Assembly: GCA_934234185.1 (NCBI GenBank)
Contig: CAKQHO010000033.1
Location: 1 to 29,794, forward strand
Length of the DNA stretch: 29,794 nucleotides
DNA from: an uncultured Psychrobacillus sp.
Lineage (GTDB): Bacteria; Bacillota; Bacilli; Bacillales_A; Planococcaceae
Direction of reading: 5' to 3'
Position 1 is the first letter of the stretch. Each line of letters opens with the position of its first letter. This document shows positions 23,996 to 29,794 of this stretch, one piece after another. Both the position numbers and the translations under genes were made by a program. The notes under the pieces are model-generated. The model was given only the letters and a program-made list of their open reading frames with translations. It was not told the DNA's origin and did not search any database.

Positions 23996-24958
23996 TTAAA
24001 GAACAAGATTTGGTTTTTTGTTCAAGCTATGACGTCCTTCTACAAATCGAATTGTTCCTGATTTTGCACGCATAACTATTGAATGCGTTGAACTGAATGC
24101 ACCTTTAAATTGCACTCCACGTAAAAGCTCACCATCTGTTACTCCTGTCGCAGCAAAGATTGCATCATCGCCTTTAACGAGGTCTTCCATTCTAAGCACT
24201 TTGTTTACATCTAGTCCCATTTTAATACATCTTTCAAGCTCTTCATCACTTTGAGGGAGCAATCTCCCTTGAATTTCTCCACCTAAACATTTTAAACCGA
24301 CAGCTGAGATTACTCCTTCAGGAGCTCCTCCAGAACCGAATAGAATGTCTACACCAGTTTCATCAAAAGCTGTGTTTATTGCTCCAGCGACATCTCCATC
24401 TGTAATTAGTTTAATTCGTGCTCCAGCCGCACGAATCTCATCAATAATCTTTTGATGTCTTGGTCTACCTAAAATAGTAGCAACTAAATCTTCAATGTCT
24501 TTGTTTTTAGCACGTGCAACAGCTCGTAAGTTATCAATTACTGGTGCGTTAATATCCACTAGGCCAACAGACTCTGGACCAACCGCTAGTTTATCCATAT
24601 ACATGTCAGGTGCATGAAGAAGGTTTCCTTGGTCTGCTACTGCAAGTACCGCAAGTGCATTCCAGCCTCCTGAAGCAACAATGTTTGTCCCCTCTAGTGG
24701 ATCAACAGCAACGTCTACTCGAGGTCCGCCTGAACCATGTCCAAGCTTCTCACCAATATATAACATTGGCGCCTCATCCATCTCACCTTCCCCGATTACG
24801 ACTACCCCTTCCATAGGAATAGTATCGAATACGGTTCTCATTGCAGTGGTAGCAGCGTCGTCTGCCTCATTTTTTAATCCGCGGCCCATCCAACGAGCTG
24901 ATGCTATAGCAGCTGCTTCAGTTACACGGACAAGTTCCATTGATAAACTACGTTCCAT
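23996..24958 (-). CDS. glpX: Fructose-1,6-bisphosphatase class II
   Basis: A 320-residue GlpX-type enzyme that hydrolyses fructose 1,6-bisphosphate for gluconeogenesis. Metal and substrate residues are visible: D33/D34 in NEADDAA, E57 in IGEGEMDEAP, and D86 and E89 in VDPLEGTN; FGSGGAPEGV follows near the middle. The start is ATG at 24958 with GGGAGG ahead. It lies between murAB and rho as ywjI does in B. subtilis. With fba and tal nearby, the region gathers sugar-phosphate enzymes. Confidence 0.95.
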   Translation of the reverse strand: MERSLSMELVRVTEAAAIASARWMGRGLKNEADDAATTAMRTVFDTIPMEGVVVIGEGEMDEAPMLYIGEKLGHGSGGPRVDVAVDPLEGTNIVASGGWNALAVLAVADQGNLLHAPDMYMDKLAVGPESVGLVDINAPVIDNLRAVARAKNKDIEDLVATILGRPRHQKIIDEIRAAGARIKLITDGDVAGAINTAFDETGVDILFGSGGAPEGVISAVGLKCLGGEIQGRLLPQSDEELERCIKMGLDVNKVLRMEDLVKGDDAIFAATGVTDGELLRGVQFKGAFSSTHSIVMRAKSGTIRFVEGRHSLNKKPNLVL

Positions 24959-25019
24959 CTTTTTTGTGCCTCCCGTTTTACGGTTTGTCTAACTTCCGCT
25001 CTGTTTTACTTCCTGTATC

Positions 25020-25028
25020 ATTGTAGCA
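25020..25028 (-). promoter_or_regulatory. Extended -10 promoter of glpX
   Basis: Minus strand TGCTACAAT, an extended -10 element one base different from the upp promoter, 61 bases before the glpX ATG. No clear -35 fits at the right distance. Confidence 0.45.
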
Positions 25029-25078
25029 TATCTGTCAAATAAGAAAGAAGGATTTTCCTAATATTTCTAATAGAAAAC

Positions 25079-26356
25079 TTACTCGCTTTCTAACTCAATT
25101 TCTTCTATAGCTACCCTTCGAATTTCAGCTCCAAGTCCTCTTAGCTTTTCGATAAGGGAGCTGTATCCTCGTTCTATATGAAAAATATCTTGTATTTCTG
25201 TTTCTCCGTCTGCAATTAGTCCAGCTAGCACTAAAGCAGCTCCAGCGCGTAAATCGCTTGCTCTCACACTCGCAGCCTCTAAACGTGCCGGTCCTGAAAT
25301 GGTGGCTGTCCTTCCATCTACACGACCGTTTGCATTCATCCGTCTAAGCTCGTCAATTTGCTTAAAGCGTGCCGAATAAATAGAATCTGTGATCACGGAT
25401 GTACCAGATGCCTGAGTCATTAAAACGGAAAACGGCTGTTGTAGGTCAGTTGGAAAGCCTGGGTAAACAAGCGTCTTTACATCCACCGCCTGCAATGCGT
25501 TTGTTTTCGGAATAAAGATTTTCTCTTCATGCTCCTCTACTTTAACGCCCATTTCACGCAGCTTCGCTGTTAAAGCTTCTACATGAAACGGAATCACATT
25601 ATCAATTGTCACTCCATCGCCTGCTAAAGCTGCCATGATCATAAAAGTACCCGCTTCAATGCGATCAGGAATAATTGTATGCTTTGTACCATGAAGTTCC
25701 TGCACTCCATCAATACGTATCACATTCGTTCCTGCACCTTTAATATTTGCGCCCATATTAGTAAGTAAAGTAGCAACGTCAATTATTTCAGGCTCTTTTG
25801 CAGCATTTTCAATAATTGTACGTCCCTTCGCTAAAACTGCTGCAAGCATAATATTAATAGTTGCACCTACACTGACTACGTCTAAATATATTTTGGAGCC
25901 AACTAGTTCTTCCGCTCTTAAATAAATTGCGCCATGCTCGTTACTGACCTTAGCACCTAAAGCCTCAAAGCCCTTGATGTGCTGATCAATCGGTCTTGGT
26001 CCGAGATGACATCCGCCAGGTAACCCAATTGCTGCTTTTTTAAATTTCCCTAATAATGCCCCCATCAAGTAATAGGAGGCTCTTAGTTTTTTAATATTTC
26101 CATTTGGAAGAGGCATATCGACGACTTCAGTAGGATCAATTACCATCGTTCCATCGTTAAATGAAACCTTCGCCCCTACCTCCTCCAATATTTCTTTCAA
26201 GGTCAAAACATCTAATATTTCTGGTAAACCTTCAATAGTAACAGGGGAATTCGCCAGCAGAGATGCAGGGATTAAAGCTACAGCACTATTTTTCGCTCCG
26301 CTTACCTTAATCGTCCCTTGGAGGCGATTTCCTCCTTTTATTTTGTATACTTCCAT
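25079..26356 (-). CDS. murAB: UDP-N-acetylglucosamine 1-carboxyvinyltransferase (MurA, copy 2)
   Basis: A 425-residue second MurA. It has AKNSA with K22, the active-site C116 in PGGCHLGPRPIDQH, and D304 in FPTDLQ, so it should be active. It is clearly diverged from the copy at 616-1911. I start it at ATG 26356, six bases after AAGGAG; the ATG at 26371 lies upstream of that site. Position between tal and glpX matches MurAB/MurZ of B. subtilis, the dispensable paralogue. It follows tal by 18 bases, so the pair is probably cotranscribed. Confidence 0.95.
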   Translation of the reverse strand: MEVYKIKGGNRLQGTIKVSGAKNSAVALIPASLLANSPVTIEGLPEILDVLTLKEILEEVGAKVSFNDGTMVIDPTEVVDMPLPNGNIKKLRASYYLMGALLGKFKKAAIGLPGGCHLGPRPIDQHIKGFEALGAKVSNEHGAIYLRAEELVGSKIYLDVVSVGATINIMLAAVLAKGRTIIENAAKEPEIIDVATLLTNMGANIKGAGTNVIRIDGVQELHGTKHTIIPDRIEAGTFMIMAALAGDGVTIDNVIPFHVEALTAKLREMGVKVEEHEEKIFIPKTNALQAVDVKTLVYPGFPTDLQQPFSVLMTQASGTSVITDSIYSARFKQIDELRRMNANGRVDGRTATISGPARLEAASVRASDLRAGAALVLAGLIADGETEIQDIFHIERGYSSLIEKLRGLGAEIRRVAIEEIELESE

Positions 26357-26374
26357 ATGCTTCTCCTTCATCTG

Positions 26375-27022
26375 TTACTGGTTCTTACGATTATTCCAAT
26401 CTGCCAGGAACCCTTCAATCCCCTTATCAGTCAATGGATGATTGAATAATTGCTTTAACACCTTAAATGGAGTAGTTGAGATATGTGCACCGTTAAGAGC
26501 TGCATCTGTAATATGCTGCGGATGTCTAATAGAAGCCGCAATAATTTTTGTATCGATTTGATGAATAGCAAAAATTTGTGAGATTTTCGCAATCAATTCC
26601 ATTCCGTCATGACCAATGTCATCTAGTCTGCCTAAGAACGGTGACACATAAGTTGCACCCGCACGTGCAGCAAGTAATGCTTGGTTTGCACTGAAAATAA
26701 GCGTAACATTTGTTTTAATGCCTTCCTTGCTGAATACTGAACAAGCCTTAAGCCCTTCTGGTGTCATAGGAAGCTTAACAGTAATATTTGGAGCGATTGC
26801 TGCAAGCTCTCTGCCTTCTTTAATCATACCCTCTGCCTCTAACGAGATAACCTCTGCACTAACAGAGCCATCTACTAGCTCCGTGATTTCACGCAAGCGA
26901 TCATGGAACGAAATATTTTCCTTCGCAACTAGGGATGGGTTTGTTGTAACTCCTGAGATAATCCCCCAAGAATGTGCTTCTTTAATTTCTTCAAAGTTTG
27001 CTGTGTCTATAAAAAATTTCAT
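26375..27022 (-). CDS. tal: Transaldolase-like / fructose-6-phosphate aldolase family enzyme
   Basis: A 215-residue small transaldolase. The Schiff-base lysine is K83 in ITVKLPMTPEG, and FIDTANFEEI at the start, SGVTTNPSL and TYVSPFLGRLDDIG are family signatures. It transfers dihydroxyacetone units in the non-oxidative pentose phosphate route; the short form cannot be separated from fructose-6-phosphate aldolases by eye. I start it at ATG 27022 (MKFFIDTANF), eleven bases after GAGGAGG; an upstream extension to 27067 would cross the fba terminator. Confidence 0.92.
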   Translation of the reverse strand: MKFFIDTANFEEIKEAHSWGIISGVTTNPSLVAKENISFHDRLREITELVDGSVSAEVISLEAEGMIKEGRELAAIAPNITVKLPMTPEGLKACSVFSKEGIKTNVTLIFSANQALLAARAGATYVSPFLGRLDDIGHDGMELIAKISQIFAIHQIDTKIIAASIRHPQHITDAALNGAHISTTPFKVLKQLFNHPLTDKGIEGFLADWNNRKNQ

Positions 27023-27053
27023 CTTAATAATATCCTCCTCATGATGGAAAAAC

Positions 27054-27082
27054 AGGAGAAGGGTCATTTCGACTCTTCTCCT
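27054..27082 (-). terminator. Intrinsic terminator of fba
   Basis: AGGAGAAGAGTC pairs with GACCCTTCTCCT (one G-U) around a five-base loop, followed by GTTTTT on the minus strand. It separates fba from tal, 21 bp beyond the fba stop. Confidence 0.85.
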
Positions 27083-27103
27083 TTGATTCTATTTATATGG
27101 CAA

Positions 27104-27961
27104 TTATGCTTGGTTGGAGCTTCCGAACTCACGCATTTTACCAATAACGGTTGCTTTAATCGCATCTCGTGCTGGTGTTAAATATTTTCGTGGATCATAT
27201 TGCTTTTCATTAGCCGTTAAGTATTCACGAATTGCTTTTGTCGCAGAAATCTGGTTTTCTGTATTTACATTGATTTTGGCAGTACCAAGTGAGATAGCTC
27301 TTTTAATATCGTGCGTTGGAATACCAGTTCCTCCGTGAAGAACTAAAGGTAGATCTGCAAGCTGAGAGATTTCCTCCATTTCCTTGAAGCCAAGGTTTGG
27401 TTCTCCTTTATAAGGACCATGAACAGATCCTAGTGCAGGTGCAAGGCAATCAATAGCCGTGCGTTTCACTAGCTCCGCACATTCCTGTGGATCCGCATAG
27501 ATAACACCGTCTGCAACAACGTCATCTTCTTGACCACCCACTGTACCCAGTTCTGCTTCTACTGAAACATTATGAGCATGTGCATATTCTACCACCTTAG
27601 AAGTAATTTCAACATTTTCTTCAAACGGATGGTGAGATGCATCAATCATGACAGAAGTAAAGCCCGCATCAATTGCTGCTTTACATTTCTCAAAGCTTGA
27701 ACCGTGGTCCAGATGAATTGCAACAGGAACGGATGTTTTATAGTCCTCCATTAGGCCCTTCACCATATGTACAACTGTGTTGAAGCCACCCATGTATTTT
27801 GCTGCTCCTTCTGAAACACCTAAAATAACTGGCGATTTCTCTTCTTCTGCAGCTTGTAAAATTGCTTGGGTAAATTCTAAGTTGTTAATATTGAATTGAC
27901 CAACTGCATAGCCTTCTTTTTTTCCTTTTTCCAGCATTTCTTTCATCGATACTAAAGCCAT
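27104..27961 (-). CDS. fbaA: Fructose-bisphosphate aldolase class II
   Basis: A 285-residue zinc aldolase that cleaves fructose 1,6-bisphosphate in glycolysis. The catalytic D85 and zinc ligand H86 are in HLDHGSS; further zinc ligands are E135, H181 (SVHGPYKG) and H209 (LHGGTG). It ends in GKMREFGSSNQA as in other Bacillus enzymes. I start it at ATG 27961, nine bases after AAGGAGG; an in-frame extension to 28021 has no family support. Confidence 0.97.
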   Translation of the reverse strand: MALVSMKEMLEKGKKEGYAVGQFNINNLEFTQAILQAAEEEKSPVILGVSEGAAKYMGGFNTVVHMVKGLMEDYKTSVPVAIHLDHGSSFEKCKAAIDAGFTSVMIDASHHPFEENVEITSKVVEYAHAHNVSVEAELGTVGGQEDDVVADGVIYADPQECAELVKRTAIDCLAPALGSVHGPYKGEPNLGFKEMEEISQLADLPLVLHGGTGIPTHDIKRAISLGTAKINVNTENQISATKAIREYLTANEKQYDPRKYLTPARDAIKATVIGKMREFGSSNQA

Positions 27962-28139
27962 CCAAACGGACCTCCTTTTAGTAATAACGTTTGTCTCTTG
28001 CATTTTTATTTGGTAAAGCACACTAGCTTAGGAATTCTTCGATTCCTTTGTATATTGAGCCAATGTTTGGTTGCCTTCACTTTTCATATCCAATCATAAC
28101 AAAAGCAAGCGATGTTTTCCACTGCCTGCTCTACGTCTG

Positions 28140-28496
28140 TTATTTTAATAAATTGTTCACAGCATCTCTCACTTCAAATATATCGAAGGGCTTTGTAAAA
28201 TAGAGCGAAGCACCCAAATCCATTGCTTCCTGGATTAGATTTAGCTCACCGTATGCCGTCATCATCATTACGGGCAATGTTGGATAGCTTGCCTTAAGCC
28301 TTGTTAATATTTGAATACCATCCATACCAGGAATCTTCATGTCTAGCAATACTCCATCAATTTCTCTCTTATTTGCGATTTCTAATGCTTCATACCCATT
28401 CGAGGCAATACTTACTTCATATCCCTCCTGTTTAAATACCTCTTTAAGAAGCATACGTATGCCAAGCTGATCGTCTACAATCAATAAATGCTTCAT
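28140..28496 (-). CDS. spo0F: Sporulation response regulator Spo0F
   Basis: A 118-residue single-domain receiver without output domain. The acidic pocket is D8/D9 in VDDQ, the phosphorylated aspartate is D52 in LLDMKIPGMDG, with T80 (MTAYG) and K102 (TKPFD). It takes phosphate from sporulation kinases and passes it to Spo0B in the phosphorelay to Spo0A. Length and position next to fba and ywjG match B. subtilis spo0F. The start is the ATG of MKHLLIVDD with AGGGG ten bases upstream. A sigma-H promoter lies 44 bases upstream. Confidence 0.95.
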   Translation of the reverse strand: MKHLLIVDDQLGIRMLLKEVFKQEGYEVSIASNGYEALEIANKREIDGVLLDMKIPGMDGIQILTRLKASYPTLPVMMMTAYGELNLIQEAMDLGASLYFTKPFDIFEVRDAVNNLLK

Positions 28497-28539
28497 GATG
28501 GACTAACCCCTTTTTTACTAATTTTCCCCTTATGCCCTT

Positions 28540-28566
28540 ATTCGATATACAAATTTATATTCCTTC
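28540..28566 (-). promoter_or_regulatory. Sigma-H promoter of spo0F
   Basis: Minus strand GAAGGAATAT, a 12-bp spacer, then CGAAT. This fits the sigma-H consensus RWAGGANNNT-N12-14-HGAAT at every defined base, as known for spo0F in B. subtilis. TATAAT sequences further upstream lack good -35 partners. Confidence 0.85.
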
Positions 28567-28728
28567 TAACTATATACCAATTTTATCATAAATAGGATTA
28601 TATAACTAACACGTTTTCCTTTTTAAGGACTTTAGATTAAAATTAAGAGCGATCAAATTCCCCTTTTTAAATGTCGATTTTCGTTTTATATTAGAAAATC
28701 TGTATAATAACAAAAGAGGTGATAATAA

Positions 28729-29250
28729 TTGAAAATGCTCGTAACGCAATTAACAGGGTTATTACAACGAATCGCTACTTCCGAGGAAGAAAATATAGAG
28801 GATACCGCTAGACTTTTGGCACAAGCTCGAGCTGGCGAAGGGACCATTTACTTCGCTACGTTCGGCGAGATGGAAAGTATACTGGCAAATGCCGTAAATG
28901 CAGCTGAGCCTTTTCCTCGTCTGAAGCAATGGACAAATGAGACTCCGTTGGATCGTTCCGATCGAGTTTGGATTATGACTCGTTCAGCAGAAAATGAAGA
29001 GGCTGTAGCATTAGCCAAAAAGCTTTATGAGTCCTTTATTCCTTTTAGCGTTTTAGCAGGTGAAGCACCAAGTGAAGATAACGAATTATCCGAGCTTGCA
29101 TATACCTACATATCGTTAAAAATCTCTAAGGGATTACTTCCAGCCGACGATGGCTCCCGTGTCGTACTCCCTTATAGTATGGCAGCTATGTTTGTCTACG
29201 AAGCTGTGAAATGGAAGCTTGACGAAATGTTCGGTAGTGAAGATGAATAA
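28729..29250 (+). CDS. ywjG: DUF2529 family protein YwjG
   Basis: A 173-residue cytosolic protein of the DUF2529 family, placed between spo0F and pyrG in Bacillales; its function is unknown. The start is probably TTG 28729, six bases after GAGGTGA; the ATG at 28735 is twelve bases away. Visible segments are MLVTQLTGLLQRI, RAGEGTIYFATFGEME and a SIS-like stretch around DRVWIMTRSAENEEAVALA. It is the only plus-strand gene and diverges from spo0F. A TATAAT at 28703-28708 is its likely -10 box. A terminator follows. Confidence 0.85.
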   Translation: MKMLVTQLTGLLQRIATSEEENIEDTARLLAQARAGEGTIYFATFGEMESILANAVNAAEPFPRLKQWTNETPLDRSDRVWIMTRSAENEEAVALAKKLYESFIPFSVLAGEAPSEDNELSELAYTYISLKISKGLLPADDGSRVVLPYSMAAMFVYEAVKWKLDEMFGSEDE

Positions 29251-29257
29251 TTAACAG

Positions 29258-29288
29258 AGAGAAGGAGCATATGCTTCCTTCTTTTTTT
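29258..29288 (+). terminator. Intrinsic terminator of ywjG
   Basis: GAAGGAGCAT pairs with ATGCTTCCTTC (one bulged base), followed by TTTTTTT, 8 bp beyond the stop. Confidence 0.85.
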
Positions 29289-29370
29289 ATGGAGAGCGTG
29301 AGGGTATGAGGAAATTCTGAGTACTACTTCAAGCGAGATGTGGGGAAGACTTGCTGGAATAATAAGGAGT

Positions 29371-29794
29371 TTTGCAAGTAAATGACTCCTTAGCGCACGT
29401 ATTCCGAGCTTGACCGCAAGTAACCGCCTTCGATTTGCAAGTAAATCGGTGATAACCGCACGTATTGGAATATTACTGGAAAACGTAAGCCGCTTTGCAA
29501 GTAAATGACCCCTTAGCGCACGTATTCCGAGCTCGACCGCAAGTAACCGCCTTCGATTTGCAAGTAAACCGCTGATAACCGCACGTATTGGAAGATGGCT
29601 GGAAAATGTAAGCTACTTTGCAAGTAAATGACTCCTAAACGCAAGTATTCCGTGCTCGACCGCAAGTAAACCGGTGATAACCGCACGTATTGGAATATTA
29701 ATGGAAAACGTAAGCCGCTTTGCAAGTAAATGACTCCTAAACGCACGTATTCCGAGCTTGACCGCAAGTAACTGCCTTCGATCTGCAAGTAAAT
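29371..29794. repeat. Tandem repeat island 3, 123-bp unit (GCAAGTAA family)
   Basis: Units start at 29371, 29494, 29617 and 29719 (periods 123, 123 and 102); the third has lost a 21-bp segment. The array runs off the window. Each unit alternates GCAAGTAA (11 exact copies here) with GCACGTAT (6 copies) at 17-30 bp. Its complement reads TTACTTGCGGT and TTTTCCAGTA, shared with island 2, so the two are related but inverted in the chromosome. Frames across it are repeat-derived and not called. The stretch 29289-29370 shows only a degenerate approach to the unit. Confidence 0.9.

Noticed and set aside
28022..28139. Promoter of fba (TGGAAA, 17 bp, TATGAT on the minus strand)
   Set aside because: The -10 is reasonable but the -35 is poor and nothing else supports it; kept out of the feature list.
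28672..28678. TGTCGAT as a Spo0A box between spo0F and ywjG
   Set aside because: One mismatch to TGTCGAA in A/T-rich DNA, a single copy and not placed against a clear promoter.
29513..29788. Minus-strand 91-codon frame rich in YLRS/YVRL repeats
   Set aside because: Same reason: translation of the 123-bp repeat, without a promoter or ribosome binding site.
1..29794. CRISPR array at any of the repeat islands
   Set aside because: Repeats are degenerate, linkers recur between units instead of being unique spacers, and no cas genes are present.

Overview
The window is a stretch of a low-GC, endospore-forming Firmicute chromosome. It carries spo0F and spoIIR, strong GGAGG ribosome binding sites, many GTG/TTG starts and an order close to the Bacillus subtilis block pyrG-ywjG-spo0F-fbaA-tal-murAB-glpX-rho-rpmE-tdk-prfA-prmC-spoIIR-ywlC-mntP-ywlE-rpiB-ywlG-glyA-upp-atp-ywzB-murAA. 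Protein wording and some gene content (a chemotaxis receptor between ywlE and rpiB, mnaA between upp and atp, atpZ plus atpI) fit Bacillales, probably the Planococcaceae/Psychrobacillus/Lysinibacillus side. That placement is inference. Almost every gene is on the minus strand, so transcription runs from high to low coordinates; only ywjG (28729-29250) is on the plus strand.

Layout, read in the direction of transcription. 28.5-27.0 kb: spo0F (with a sigma-H promoter), fba and tal. 26.4-22.2 kb: murAB, class II fructose bisphosphatase, rho and ribosomal protein L31. 22.1-18.9 kb: tdk, release factor 1, its methylase prmC, and spoIIR with a sigma-F promoter. 18.9-18.79 kb: a compact cluster of six DnaA boxes around the start of ywlC. 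18.8-12.7 kb: ywlC (threonylcarbamoyl-AMP synthase), an MntP-like transporter, the protein-arginine phosphatase ywlE, a receptor without a ligand domain, rpiB, ywlG and glyA. 11.7-9.9 kb: upp and mnaA. 9.7-2.56 kb: the complete F1Fo ATP synthase operon atpZ-I-B-E-F-H-A-G-D-C. 2.5-0.6 kb: a DUF1146 protein and the first MurA.

Three intergenic islands of higher-order tandem repeats interrupt this conserved core: 1-392 (155-bp period), 11900-12660 (about 144-bp period) and 29371-29794 (123-bp period, running off the window). The second and third share the core TTACTTGCGGT and a TTTTCCAG segment, so they are one family. Relative to the gene that precedes them they have the same orientation, and all three lie behind an intrinsic terminator. 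They look like the least described element here. The most interpretable hidden signal is the DnaA-box cluster, at the same locus as a cluster I recall from B. subtilis.

Functionally the window is housekeeping: energy conversion, cell-wall precursor synthesis, central carbon flow, translation termination, nucleotide salvage and the two ends of early sporulation signalling (Spo0F in the phosphorelay, SpoIIR in sigma-E activation). I found no tRNA, rRNA, prophage, insertion sequence or CRISPR array.
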